26,684 bases of DNA from CAYJKB01 sp964370625 (GTDB taxonomy: Bacteria > Bacillota > Clostridia > Oscillospirales > Butyricicoccaceae). A program made the position numbers and the translations under genes. The stretch lies in NCBI GenBank assembly GCA_964370625.1, contig CAYJKB010000030.1:1-26684 (forward strand), in the 5' to 3' direction. The notes beneath the pieces were generated by a model. That model made no database searches. It was not told where the DNA came from and saw only the letters and a list, made by a program, of their open reading frames with translations. Positions 14,960-23,135 of the stretch are shown here, one piece after another. Each line of letters opens with the position of its first letter. Within the stretch, counting starts at the first letter, position 1.

Positions 14960-14988
14960 TTGACAAAACTCAAATACAATGGTATGAT
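14960..14988 (+). promoter_or_regulatory. Promoter of the tyrA leader
   Basis: TTGACA (14960-14965), exactly 17 bp, TATGAT (14983-14988). The predicted start near 14995 gives a 5' leader of about 207 nt before tyrA, containing the peptide frame and the terminator. Confidence 0.8.
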
Positions 14989-15023
14989 AACGCTAAGTTT
15001 TGAAATAACTTAGGAGAAATTTT

Positions 15024-15122
15024 ATGCAAACTTTTACTAACACAACTTATTATGGATATACTTATAGCGTTGCTTATTATTATGGCAAGGCTTATTTGTG
15101 TTTTACCAAAAGAGATGTGTAA
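15024..15122 (+). CDS. Tyrosine-rich leader peptide of tyrA (attenuator peptide)
   Basis: 32 codons, ATG to TAA, with AGGAG (15012-15016) 7 nt before the ATG. Eight of the 32 residues are Tyr (positions 9, 10, 12, 14, 18, 19, 20, 24), all TAT codons and including a YYY run; Phe occurs twice (4, 27). No hydrophobic helix, signal peptide or domain. It lies between a consensus promoter and an intrinsic terminator directly upstream of the Tyr-pathway gene tyrA, which is the hallmark of a transcription-attenuation leader peptide. Scarce charged tRNA-Tyr would stall the ribosome at the Tyr cluster. That leaves the segment over codons 25-29 free to pair with the terminator loop/stem (see the attenuator entry). 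No homologue is known to me; the peptide itself probably has no other function. Confidence 0.8.
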   Translation: MQTFTNTTYYGYTYSVAYYYGKAYLCFTKRDV

Positions 15123-15181
15123 AAGTATGTTTTAAACTATAGCTTTTTATATCCTGTGGTAAAATACCACAGGATTTTTTT
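15039..15181 (+). promoter_or_regulatory. tyrA: Transcription attenuator: alternative structures and terminator before tyrA
   Basis: Terminator: ATCCTGTGGTA (15151-15161) / TACCACAGGAT (15165-15175), an 11-bp stem, then seven T's (15175-15181). Antiterminator: GTGTTTTACCA (15098-15108, end of the peptide frame) can pair over 11 bp, with one G-U, with TGGTAAAATAC (15157-15167). That target covers the terminator's left arm, loop and first right-arm bases, so the two are mutually exclusive. A possible protecting pairing is AACACAA (15039-15045) with TTGTGTT (15096-15102), 7 bp. These three follow the 1:2 / 2:3 / 3:4 order of classical leader-peptide attenuators. Pairings are seen; the regulatory behaviour is inferred. 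Confidence 0.75.
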
Positions 15182-15201
15182 ATATTTAGGAGGAAAATAA
15201 A

Positions 15202-16041
15202 ATGTCAGAAAATATTGCAGTAATCGGATTAGGGCTTATCGGAGGATCTCTTTGCAAAGCTTTTAGAAAATTCACAAAACATACAATTTTTGCTTTCGAT
15301 GTAAATAATGATAGTATGCAAAGTGCATTAGAATTAGGAGAAATTGATGGAATTGCTAATGCTGAAAATTTAGCAAAATGTGATTATGTAATTCTTGCTG
15401 TTTTCCCACAAGCTAGCATGGATTTTGTAGTAAACAATGTTACAAATTTTAAAAAAGGTTCAGTTGTTACAGATTGTGTAGGTGTTAAAGAAAATTTATG
15501 CAATAAGCTTGTGCCTTTATGTCGTGAGCATGATGTGCATTTCATAGGGGGACATCCTATGGCTGGGATTGAAAAAAGTGGATTCGAATTTTCGTTTGCT
15601 GATTTGTTTATAGGTGCATCTATGATTTTATGCCCTGATGAGCAAGCAGATTTTATGAGACTTAAAGGCACTGAATACCTTTTTTCACAAATAGGCTTTA
15701 GAAAAATTTTAGTAACTACAGCTGAAAAGCATGATAAAATGATTGCACTTACATCACAATTAGCACATGTGATTTCAAGTGCATATATCAAAAGTCCATC
15801 AGCATTAGAGCATCGTGGATTTTCAGCAGGGAGCTTTAGAGACCTTACTCGTGTAGCTTACCTTAATGAAAATATGTGGACAGAATTATTTTTCGAAAAT
15901 AAAACCCACCTACTAAATGAAGTAGATGGGCTGATTGATAGAATAAGTGAATATCGTGATGCACTTAAAAATGATGATAGAGAGCTTATGAAAAAATTAC
16001 TTGCAGATGGCAAACACGCCAAAATAATTTCTGCTGAATAG
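15202..16041 (+). CDS. tyrA: Prephenate dehydrogenase (tyrosine branch)
   Basis: 279 residues. It oxidatively decarboxylates prephenate to 4-hydroxyphenylpyruvate with NAD(P)+, the committed step to tyrosine. The N-terminal Rossmann fold opens with IAVIGLGLIGGSLCKAF (dinucleotide loop, residues 9-15). Conserved family motifs are GGHPMAGIEKSGF (the catalytic His and substrate region) and TSQLAHVISSAY. There is no chorismate mutase domain and no C-terminal ACT domain, so feedback control by Tyr at the protein level is not evident. That fits control by leader-peptide attenuation instead. AGGAGG lies before the ATG. The gene is alone behind its leader and is convergent with the MATE gene, with only 30 bp between the stops. 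Confidence 0.92.
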   Translation: MSENIAVIGLGLIGGSLCKAFRKFTKHTIFAFDVNNDSMQSALELGEIDGIANAENLAKCDYVILAVFPQASMDFVVNNVTNFKKGSVVTDCVGVKENLCNKLVPLCREHDVHFIGGHPMAGIEKSGFEFSFADLFIGASMILCPDEQADFMRLKGTEYLFSQIGFRKILVTTAEKHDKMIALTSQLAHVISSAYIKSPSALEHRGFSAGSFRDLTRVAYLNENMWTELFFENKTHLLNEVDGLIDRISEYRDALKNDDRELMKKLLADGKHAKIISAE

Positions 16042-16071
16042 CCCTTTTAGCAATAAAAAGAATACAAAATG

Positions 16072-17454
16072 TTATTTTGAGTCGAAATATACTTCGAGTT
16101 GTCGTTTATAGCGTGTGAATAGGATAAAACCTATCAATGCAGTTAAAAAGTCTGCGATTGGTTGAACATAATAAATAGTATCAATTCCAATAAAATGACA
16201 AGCTAAAAATAGCGTAGGGATATATAATATGCCTTGTCGTGATAAAGCGATTATTGAACCGAAAAGTCCGTTTCCTGTCGCTTGGAAAGTAATCATCCAG
16301 AAATATGATAAAGCTACTAACACAAAGAATATTAAATTCATACGAATAAAAATTGTACCCATTTCAATGATTTGAGGATTTTTAGAAAAGCCCATCATGA
16401 TATAAGGTGCTGCAATTTGTCCGATTATAGTAAGCGGGATTGTGAATATAAATAAGATTTTTCTAACAAATCTAAACGCTTCGTAAAATCTTTTTTTGTT
16501 TTTTGCTCCATAAGCAAAAGATACAAGTGGTTGATAACCCATAAGATAACCCATTATTATCATTTGAAGCACAGAGTTTACTTTAAGCACAACCCCATAC
16601 GCAGATTGAATATTCTCACCATATACAATTTCAGGTGCATAAGAAATAGCGGCAATATTAGTAAAGGAAACTGCAAGAGTTGTAAGTGCTTGTGTTACAC
16701 CGATTGGTGCACCAGTTTTAAATACCTCTTTATAAATAGTTTTATTAAATGAAATGTATTTAAGTTTTGGAGTGATACGAGTTTTGCCTGTGAAAAAGTG
16801 AAAAGCGATATAGGCAAAAGCAATACCTTGTGCAAGCGTAGTTGCGATTGAAGCACCCTCAATACCCATGTTTAAACCAAAACCATTCATTTCGAACATA
16901 AAAATTGGGTCTAAAATGATGTTTGAAATTGCGCCGATTGACAAAGCTTGAAGCGATAATATAGCTTTGGTTTCAGCACGTGCTAAGTTATTAAATGTTT
17001 GGTTTGGAATAGAGAAAATAGAGCCAATATACATCCAAACGCCATACTCCTTTGCAGAAGCCATTACAGAATCAGTTGTACCAAATAGTCTGAAAATTGG
17101 TTCAATAAATATAATACCTATTAACATAAACACAACACCAGCGATAAATGAAGTAAAAATTATCGTTGTACCAACTTGATTTGCATAATCTTCATTAGAA
17201 GAGCCAAATGCACGTGTGACAGTTGCAGCTGCACCAGCACCAAAAACTTGACCAATAGCACCGATGAGTCCCATGATTGGAAAGGCAACAGCTACAGCTG
17301 TAAGTGCTCTGTCATCGTTTAGCATACCTATAAAAAAAGTATCGACTAAGTTGTAAATTGCCATAATAAGCATAGATGCCATAGCGGGTATACCAATTTT
17401 AGCTATAGCCTTTGGTATTGAAAGTTCACCAAGAACATGATTTGCATCATTCAT
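16072..17454 (-). CDS. MATE family efflux transporter
   Basis: 460 residues, normal for the family, with about 12 transmembrane helices in two MatE repeats. The N-terminal pattern fits: LGELSIPKAIAKIGIPAMASMLIMAIYNLVDTFFIGML, then PIMGLIGAIGQVFGAGAAATVTRAFGS. These are the usual MATE helix 1-3 signatures. It is a cation-coupled exporter of drugs or metabolites at the cytoplasmic membrane; the substrate cannot be read from sequence. TAGGAG precedes the start codon. It has its own promoter. Its 3' end abuts tyrA; only a short 5-bp hairpin (CTTTT/AAAAG near 16044-16058) lies between them, a weak shared terminator at best. Confidence 0.92.
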   Translation of the reverse strand: MNDANHVLGELSIPKAIAKIGIPAMASMLIMAIYNLVDTFFIGMLNDDRALTAVAVAFPIMGLIGAIGQVFGAGAAATVTRAFGSSNEDYANQVGTTIIFTSFIAGVVFMLIGIIFIEPIFRLFGTTDSVMASAKEYGVWMYIGSIFSIPNQTFNNLARAETKAILSLQALSIGAISNIILDPIFMFEMNGFGLNMGIEGASIATTLAQGIAFAYIAFHFFTGKTRITPKLKYISFNKTIYKEVFKTGAPIGVTQALTTLAVSFTNIAAISYAPEIVYGENIQSAYGVVLKVNSVLQMIIMGYLMGYQPLVSFAYGAKNKKRFYEAFRFVRKILFIFTIPLTIIGQIAAPYIMMGFSKNPQIIEMGTIFIRMNLIFFVLVALSYFWMITFQATGNGLFGSIIALSRQGILYIPTLFLACHFIGIDTIYYVQPIADFLTALIGFILFTRYKRQLEVYFDSK

Positions 17455-17488
17455 TTTAATTAATCTCCTACATAAAGTCTAGATATCT

Positions 17489-17517
17489 ATTATATACTGT
17501 ATAAGTCTATTTGGCAA
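17489..17517 (-). promoter_or_regulatory. Promoter of the MATE gene
   Basis: Minus strand TTGCCA (17512-17517), 17 bp, TATAAT (17489-17494), about 35 bp before the start codon. Confidence 0.75.
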
Positions 17518-17578
17518 TCCAAATAAATGTAAATTACAGATAATATGATAAATTTAACATAGAAAATTTAAAAAAAAC

Positions 17579-17607
17579 AAGACAAAATGAAAAAAATGGT
17601 ATATAAT
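17579..17607 (+). promoter_or_regulatory. Promoter of the chemotaxis receptor gene
   Basis: AAGACA (17579-17584), 17 bp, TATAAT (17602-17607). The -10 is perfect; the -35 matches at 4 of 6. It overlaps the upstream in-frame ATG at 17606, which argues against that start. Confidence 0.6.
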
Positions 17608-17638
17608 GAATTGTTATCAAAAATATAAGGAGTTTTTT

Positions 17639-19717
17639 ATGAAAAAGAGCAAAAAATTATCATTCATGCTTACGGTCTATGCTGTGGCAATACTTGTTGC
17701 ACTTAGCGTAATTACGGCACTTATCCAAGGGGTTCTGGTAGGTAATACACTTAATAAAAAACAAAATGATTACTTTTTGGAAATTCAAAAAGAAATTGTA
17801 GCAGAAGTTGAAAACTATGTGAGTAATTTTACGGTTATTGCTGAAGTGATAACATATGATGACGAAATAGCACGAGATTTAGCTGTTTCATCAAATGAAG
17901 CTTATTATTCAACAATGCCGAGTTATTCTAGAATAAATGAAATTATTACTCAAACAGCAGCAAAAAATTCGGAAATTTTAAATATTGGTATCGGCTCAGT
18001 TAATGAAGATGTGGTATATATCCAAGGTGGAACTCGTGTTGCTGACGGATATTCACTTAAAGAAAGTGTAATTTTTGAAGCTGTAAACCAAAATAAACTA
18101 GTAACATCAGCACCATATTATGATTCTTACACAGGAGCAATGTGCATATCTATTTCTGCACCAATTAATGATGCATCAAATCGCACAGTGGGTCTTGTGG
18201 TTATTGATTTAAGCATGGCAGACCTTGCGCCACTTCTTGAAGAACACAATTTCCTAGAAACAGGAAAAAGCATGATATTGGCTGAAGATGGAACCATTTT
18301 ATCTGCTCAAACATCTGAATTGATAGGCAAAAACTATTCAGAAATAGGACTTTCTGGTGAAGATTTTACATCAGAACTTGAAAACCCGACTAACGAAATT
18401 GTAGATTATGAATTTAATGGTGAAGCACGTGTTGGAAGCATAGCTACTACGGATTTTGGGTGGAAAATACTTACAGGAATGACAAAAGAAGAATATGATA
18501 GAGATACAATATCAGCATTAGTTACACTTATTATTTCTCTTACTATTAATGTAGTTGTTGTAGCGATATTCTTTGCTGTATACATTAGACGCAAATTATC
18601 ACCTATTACAAAAGTTTCAGAAGGTTTATCACGTATGAGTCGTGGAGATTTATCAATGGATTTAGAACATTCAGGCAATGATGAAGTATCTGAAATGATT
18701 TACGCAATGAAAGATAGCTTTGCTAATATGTCAATGTATATTAACAAAATTGATGAAACAATGAAAAATCTAGCAGATGGAGATTTAACAACAAAAATTG
18801 ATATTGATTTTGTTGGAGATTTTGCATCAATTAAAGATTCAATTGATACTTTCTCGCAAAAAATGACAGTTCTTGTAACAAATATTGCAAGCACTTCAAC
18901 AAACGTGCTTCAAGGAGCAACACAAATTGCCGATACAGCTCAAAGCTTATCATATGGTGCAGCAGAGCAAGGTGAAGCTGTAAATAAACTTGTTGATAAT
19001 GTTTATGAAGTTTCAAATCGTATCAAAACTTCAACAGATAATGCAAACCTTGCATTTAATCACGTTAAAGAATCTGTTGATGCACTTCAAACTTGCAACG
19101 CTCAAATGAATGAACTTGAAGTGGCAATGGAAAATATTAATGAAAAATCAAATCAAATAAGTGGAATAATAAAGACTATCGAAGATATTGCTTTTCAAAC
19201 AAATATCCTTGCATTAAACGCAGCTGTAGAAGCAGCAAGAGCAGGCTCAGCAGGAAAAGGATTTGCTGTTGTAGCTGATGAAGTTCGAAATCTTGCATCA
19301 AAATCATCTGATGCATCTATAGCAATTTCAGAACTTATTGCATCAACTATTAACACTGTAAGTGGTGGTTTAGACGCAACAAAACTTACATCTTCATCAC
19401 TTTCAAAGGTTCGAGAAAAAGCAACAGATACTGAATATGCTGTAAATAAAATTGTTTCAAACATGTCAGAGCAAAAACAATCTATTGTAGATATGGAGAA
19501 AAATGTAGCACAAATTTCATCTGTAATGGATACAAACTCACAAATGGCACAATCTTCAGCGGCTTCTAGCGAAGAATTATCAGCACAATCACAAATGCTG
19601 TCACAATTTGTGGAACAATTTAATTTTGATGAAAATTATGTAGGTTATGATGAATTGTTAAATACACAAGCTTCATTACCAAAATCTAATCATATTCAAA
19701 TCGAAGATAAATATTAA
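17639..19717 (+). CDS. Methyl-accepting chemotaxis protein with extracellular dCACHE-type sensor
   Basis: 692 residues. Transmembrane helix 1 is at about residues 9-31. A large extracellular domain (about 35-285) carries dCACHE-like features (YYSTMPSYSRINEII, then YVQGGTRVADGYSLKESVIF, APYYDSYTGAMCISISAPI). Transmembrane helix 2 is at about 292-315, then a HAMP domain (about 316-370). The cytoplasmic signalling coiled coil contains the invariant hairpin tip IAFQTNILALNAAVEAARAGSAGKGFAVVADEVRNLA (about 518-555). No C-terminal CheR/CheB-tethering pentapeptide. dCACHE receptors usually bind amino acids or other small ligands; the ligand is unknown. The start at 17639 follows AAGGAG and avoids the longer frame from 17606, which overlaps the promoter. 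No other chemotaxis genes are adjacent. No strong terminator separates it from the trp promoter 12 bp later. Confidence 0.92.
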   Translation: MKKSKKLSFMLTVYAVAILVALSVITALIQGVLVGNTLNKKQNDYFLEIQKEIVAEVENYVSNFTVIAEVITYDDEIARDLAVSSNEAYYSTMPSYSRINEIITQTAAKNSEILNIGIGSVNEDVVYIQGGTRVADGYSLKESVIFEAVNQNKLVTSAPYYDSYTGAMCISISAPINDASNRTVGLVVIDLSMADLAPLLEEHNFLETGKSMILAEDGTILSAQTSELIGKNYSEIGLSGEDFTSELENPTNEIVDYEFNGEARVGSIATTDFGWKILTGMTKEEYDRDTISALVTLIISLTINVVVVAIFFAVYIRRKLSPITKVSEGLSRMSRGDLSMDLEHSGNDEVSEMIYAMKDSFANMSMYINKIDETMKNLADGDLTTKIDIDFVGDFASIKDSIDTFSQKMTVLVTNIASTSTNVLQGATQIADTAQSLSYGAAEQGEAVNKLVDNVYEVSNRIKTSTDNANLAFNHVKESVDALQTCNAQMNELEVAMENINEKSNQISGIIKTIEDIAFQTNILALNAAVEAARAGSAGKGFAVVADEVRNLASKSSDASIAISELIASTINTVSGGLDATKLTSSSLSKVREKATDTEYAVNKIVSNMSEQKQSIVDMEKNVAQISSVMDTNSQMAQSSAASSEELSAQSQMLSQFVEQFNFDENYVGYDELLNTQASLPKSNHIQIEDKY

Positions 19718-19728
19718 TAAAAAGCCAC

Positions 19729-19757
19729 TTGACAAAAAAAGTAATTCATGATAAAGT
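19729..19757 (+). promoter_or_regulatory. Promoter of the trp operon
   Basis: TTGACA (19729-19734), 17 bp, TAAAGT (19752-19757), just downstream of the chemotaxis receptor stop codon. It predicts transcription from about 19764 into the T-box leader. Confidence 0.7.
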
Positions 19758-19764
19758 GTAAACA

Positions 19765-20052
19765 ACTTAATATTCAAACCGTTGAGGTGGAGATAAAAAT
19801 AAGAAAAGAACTCACAGAGAGTCGGGGTAGGTGAAAGCCCGATAGTAACTGCTTATTAAATGGACCACTGAGGGTGCAGTCAAAGGAAGTTAATTCTGAG
19901 TATTCTGCAACGTGAAGGCTTACGTCAGTAGCCAGAAATATGTTAGTATTTCGTCAAAGTGTATAGGGGGAAATCCCTATAAATCAAGGTGGTACCACGG
20001 GTATTTTATATTCTCGTCCTTGACAGAAATTTTTCTGTCAAGGACTTTTTTT
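19765..20052 (+). ncRNA. T-box leader (tRNA-Trp sensing) of the trp operon
   Basis: Leader of about 290 nt with the diagnostic T-box sequence AAGGTGGTACCACGG (19986-20000), which pairs with the tRNA acceptor end. Stem I carries the AGAGAGTCGGGG...AAGCCCGA apical region (from about 19817). The specifier lies in the context AAA-TGG-ACC: TGG at 19861-19863 is the Trp codon. The terminator is a long stem GTCCTTGACAGAAA (20016-20029) / TTTCTGTCAAGGAC (20032-20045; the closing base pairs open to make a loop) followed by seven T's (20046-20052). Uncharged tRNA-Trp should favour the antiterminator and switch on trpEGDCFBA. The open frame that can be read through this region (19912-20097) is not a gene. 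Confidence 0.93.
20016..20052 (+). terminator. T-box-controlled intrinsic terminator before trpE
   Basis: Near-perfect 13-bp stem with a T7 tail, 28 bp before the trpE start codon. Its 5' arm lies directly after the T-box sequence, as expected for the terminator/antiterminator switch. Confidence 0.9.
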
Positions 20053-20080
20053 ATTTTCAAAAATTATGGAGGGCAAGAAA

Positions 20081-21535
20081 ATGAACTTTTATCCTAGTAT
20101 AGATGAGGCAAAAGAAATATTAAAAACAGGTGATTTTAAAACAATACCAATTTCATTAACATTAGATTTCTTTATAGAAAGTCTTGAAATTTGCAAGATT
20201 TTAAAAAATATAAGTCAAAATGTATTTATATTAGAATCTTGTGAAGATGAACAAAATTCAGGTAGATATAGTTTTTTAGGTTTTGACCCATCGCTTGAAA
20301 TAAGCGCAAAAAATTCAGTTGTTAATATTAAATCTGTAATGAGTAATACATTTGAAAATGAAAGCCCGCATAAATTTATTCGTCAGATAATAGAGCAAAA
20401 CAAAAGTCCGAAATTAAAAAATATGCCACCATTTGCAGGTGGACTTGTTGGATATTTTTCATATGATTTTATCAAATATAGTGTAAGTAAGCTTAATTTA
20501 GATGCTGATGATGAAGAAAATTTTAATGATGTAGATTTGATGCTTTTTAACAAAGTGATTGCAGTTGATAATTATACTAAAAAATTAATCTTGATTGTAA
20601 ATATTAAAACAGAAAATCTTACAGAAAATTACAATAAAGCAATTATGGAACTTGAAACAATTAAAACTTTAATTGCAAATGGGAAAAAAGCTGAAGATAA
20701 AATAGGGAAATTATTATCGCCACTAAAAGCATCTTTTAATAAAGAAGAATTTTGCGAAATGGTGCAAAAAGCAAAGAAATACATTACAGAAGGTGATATT
20801 TTCCAAGTGGTACTATCTAATAGATTATCAGCAGATTATGAAGGATCACTGATGGGGGTATATGAAAAATTAAGAATTAAAAATTCATCGCCATATATGT
20901 TCTATTTTGCCAGTAACGAAATAGAGCTTGCCGGTGCATCACCCGAAACACTAGTTAAGATGGTTGATAAAAAAGTTATGACATATCCATTAGCAGGCAC
21001 AAAACCTCGTGGCAAAACATATGAAGAAGATCAAGAGCTTGAAAAAGCATTGCTTGCTGATGAAAAAGAATGTGCAGAACACAATATGTTAGTTGATTTA
21101 GGGCGAAATGATATAGGGAAAATCAGTGAGTTTGGCTCTGTTAAAGTTGAAGAATATATGAAGATTTTAAGATTTTCAACAGTGATGCATATAGGCTCTA
21201 CAGTAACAGGTAAAGCTCGAGATGATAAAGATGCACTTGATGCAATAGATGCAATTTTACCAGCTGGCACATTGTCAGGTGCACCAAAAATTCGTGCTTG
21301 TCAAATTATAAATGAACTTGAAAACACAAAACGTGGTGTTTATGGTGGGGCTATAGGATATATCGATTTTAATGGAAATATTGATACTTGTATTGCAATT
21401 CGTTTGGCATTTAAAAAGAATAATAAGATTTTTGTGCGTTCAGGTGCTGGAATTGTTGCAGATTCTATTGCTGAAAACGAATATATGGAATGTATTAATA
21501 AAGCAAAATCAGTAGTAAGTGTGTTGGAGGGTTAA
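20081..21535 (+). CDS. trpE: Anthranilate synthase component I
   Basis: 484 residues. Converts chorismate to anthranilate, using ammonia supplied by TrpG. The N-terminal feedback site carries the LESCE motif (VFILESCEDEQNSGRYSFLG), which in the family binds tryptophan, so end-product inhibition is expected. The chorismate-binding domain is complete: DIFQVVLSNRL, GASPETLVK, PLAGTKPRG, DLGRNDIGKI, HIGSTVTG, LPAGTLSGAPKIRA and GGAIGYIDF. The start at 20081 was chosen because an upstream in-frame ATG at 20066 lies within the ribosome binding site itself (GGAGGG at 20068-20073). First gene of the operon; its stop is 3 bp before trpG, whose GGAGGG ribosome binding site overlaps the trpE 3' end. Confidence 0.96.
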   Translation: MNFYPSIDEAKEILKTGDFKTIPISLTLDFFIESLEICKILKNISQNVFILESCEDEQNSGRYSFLGFDPSLEISAKNSVVNIKSVMSNTFENESPHKFIRQIIEQNKSPKLKNMPPFAGGLVGYFSYDFIKYSVSKLNLDADDEENFNDVDLMLFNKVIAVDNYTKKLILIVNIKTENLTENYNKAIMELETIKTLIANGKKAEDKIGKLLSPLKASFNKEEFCEMVQKAKKYITEGDIFQVVLSNRLSADYEGSLMGVYEKLRIKNSSPYMFYFASNEIELAGASPETLVKMVDKKVMTYPLAGTKPRGKTYEEDQELEKALLADEKECAEHNMLVDLGRNDIGKISEFGSVKVEEYMKILRFSTVMHIGSTVTGKARDDKDALDAIDAILPAGTLSGAPKIRACQIINELENTKRGVYGGAIGYIDFNGNIDTCIAIRLAFKKNNKIFVRSGAGIVADSIAENEYMECINKAKSVVSVLEG

Positions 21536-21538
21536 AAA

Positions 21539-22117
21539 ATGATATTAATAATAGATAATTATGATAGTTTTTCATATAATTTATATCAGGCAATAGGAGA
21601 ATTTGACACAGATATAAAAGTGATTAAAAACGATGAATTGACAATAGAACAAATCGAAAAATTAAATCCATCACACATAGTTTTATCACCAGGCCCAGGA
21701 AAGCCTATTGATGCAGGGGTTTGTATTGAAGTTGTGCAAAAACTTTATACTAAATTTCCGATTTTAGGTGTGTGTTTAGGTCATCAAGCGATATGTGAAG
21801 CTTTTGGAGCAACAGTTACTTATGCAAAAGAGTTAATGCATGGAAAATCTTCGAAAATAACAGTAACCGACAGCATAATGTTTAAGGGACTAAGCAGAGA
21901 AATAAGTGTAGCAAGATATCATTCGTTAGCTGCCTTAAAAGATACAATTCCACAAAGTTTAAAAATAACAGGCATATCTGAAAATAATGAAATTATGAGT
22001 GTAGAACATAGTGAATATCCTGTGTTTGGACTTCAATTTCACCCAGAATCAATACTTACACCATATGGCAAACAAATGATAGAAAATTTTGTAAAAGGAG
22101 TAACTAAATCATGTTAA
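21539..22117 (+). CDS. trpG: Anthranilate synthase component II (glutamine amidotransferase)
   Basis: 192 residues, a stand-alone class I glutamine amidotransferase that supplies ammonia to TrpE. The nucleophile is Cys79 in GVCLGHQAI. The His-Glu pair is in QFHPESI near residue 162, and the oxyanion region is LSPGPGKPIDAG. It could also serve folate synthesis as PabA, a dual use seen in some Firmicutes, but its place in the operon makes TrpG primary. Its end overlaps trpD by 7 bp, indicating translational coupling. Confidence 0.95.
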   Translation: MILIIDNYDSFSYNLYQAIGEFDTDIKVIKNDELTIEQIEKLNPSHIVLSPGPGKPIDAGVCIEVVQKLYTKFPILGVCLGHQAICEAFGATVTYAKELMHGKSSKITVTDSIMFKGLSREISVARYHSLAALKDTIPQSLKITGISENNEIMSVEHSEYPVFGLQFHPESILTPYGKQMIENFVKGVTKSC

Positions 22118-23121
22118 TTAAAGATGCGATTATAAGACTGACAAATAAACTAGATTTAACAGAAAAACTTGCAGAAGGTGTTATGGACGAAATAATGAGT
22201 GGGAATGCAAGCCCTATCCAAATTGGCGCATATCTAACAGCTCTATCTGTAAAAGGAGAAACAATCCCAGAAATTACAAGCTCTGCACGCAGTATGCGAA
22301 AACATGCAACAAAGTTATTGAATGATAGAAATGTACTTGAAATTGTCGGCACTGGTGGAGATAGGTCTAACTCTTTTAATATTTCTACTACATCTGCTAT
22401 AGTGCTTGCAAGTTCTGGAGTGGCTGTTGCAAAACATGGAAATCGTGCTGCTACAAGCAAATGTGGCGCAGCTGATGTGCTTGAAGCTTTAGGCGTAAAA
22501 ATAGATTGTACACCTGAAAAAAGCATGGAAATATTAAATAAAATTGGAATTTGTTTTCTTTATGCTCCACTTTATCACAGCGCAATGAAGCATGTAGCAC
22601 CAGTTAGAAGTGAACTTGGGATTAGAACAATTTTTAATATTTTAGGCCCACTTTCAAATCCTTTAGGTGCAAGTATGCAACTTATGGGTGTATATGATGA
22701 AAGCTTAGTAGAACCGCTTGCAGAAGTATTAATGAATTTAGGTGTAAAACGAGGAATGGTGGTTTATGGCACTGATGGACTTGATGAAATTTCGATTTCA
22801 GCACCAACTAAAGTTTGTGAAATTCGCAATGGCTGGGTTAAAAGTTATACATTAAACCCTAAAGATTATGGATTTGACCTTCGCAATAAATCAGAACTTG
22901 TAGGTGGCGACCCTGCCCATAATGCAAAAATAACTATGGATATTTTAAGTGGTGAACGCAATGCTTGCCGTGATGCTGTGGTGTTAAACTCAGCGGCAGC
23001 TTATTATATCACACGAGATGGAATTACACTGGAAAGTGCAATAAAACGCATTGAACACTTGCTTGATACAGGCAAATGTTTAGAAAAACTAAATCAATTT
23101 ATAGAGCTTTCAAACTCTTGA
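22111..23121 (+). CDS. trpD: Anthranilate phosphoribosyltransferase
   Basis: 336 residues, full length. Transfers the phosphoribosyl group from PRPP to anthranilate. Motifs: the PRPP-binding loop GTGGDRSNSFNISTTSAIV, KHGNRAATSKCGAADVLEALG, the anthranilate-site region H-SAMKHVAPVRSELGIRTIFNILGPLSNP, and GTDGLDEIS. The start ATG lies inside the end of trpG (7-bp overlap), preceded by AAAAGGAG within trpG. No fusion to TrpG, unlike enteric bacteria. Confidence 0.95.
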   Translation: MLIKDAIIRLTNKLDLTEKLAEGVMDEIMSGNASPIQIGAYLTALSVKGETIPEITSSARSMRKHATKLLNDRNVLEIVGTGGDRSNSFNISTTSAIVLASSGVAVAKHGNRAATSKCGAADVLEALGVKIDCTPEKSMEILNKIGICFLYAPLYHSAMKHVAPVRSELGIRTIFNILGPLSNPLGASMQLMGVYDESLVEPLAEVLMNLGVKRGMVVYGTDGLDEISISAPTKVCEIRNGWVKSYTLNPKDYGFDLRNKSELVGGDPAHNAKITMDILSGERNACRDAVVLNSAAAYYITRDGITLESAIKRIEHLLDTGKCLEKLNQFIELSNS

Positions 23122-23135
23122 AAAAGGTGAGAATC

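Noticed and set aside
16042..16071. Possible terminator between tyrA and the MATE gene
   Set aside because: Only a 5-bp CTTTT/AAAAG hairpin can form; too weak to list as a terminator.
17606..17638. Upstream ATG for the chemotaxis receptor
   Set aside because: It overlaps the -10 box (17602-17607) and contains the AAGGAG site for the ATG at 17639.
20066..20080. Upstream ATG for trpE
   Set aside because: The ATG is part of the GGAGGG ribosome binding site used by the ATG at 20081.
19912..20097. 61-codon plus-strand frame upstream of trpE
   Set aside because: It lies across the T-box motif and terminator; the RNA structure explains the sequence.
22104..22526. 140-codon minus-strand frame opposite trpD
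   Set aside because: Antisense shadow of a well-conserved gene, without promoter, ribosome binding site or recognisable domain.
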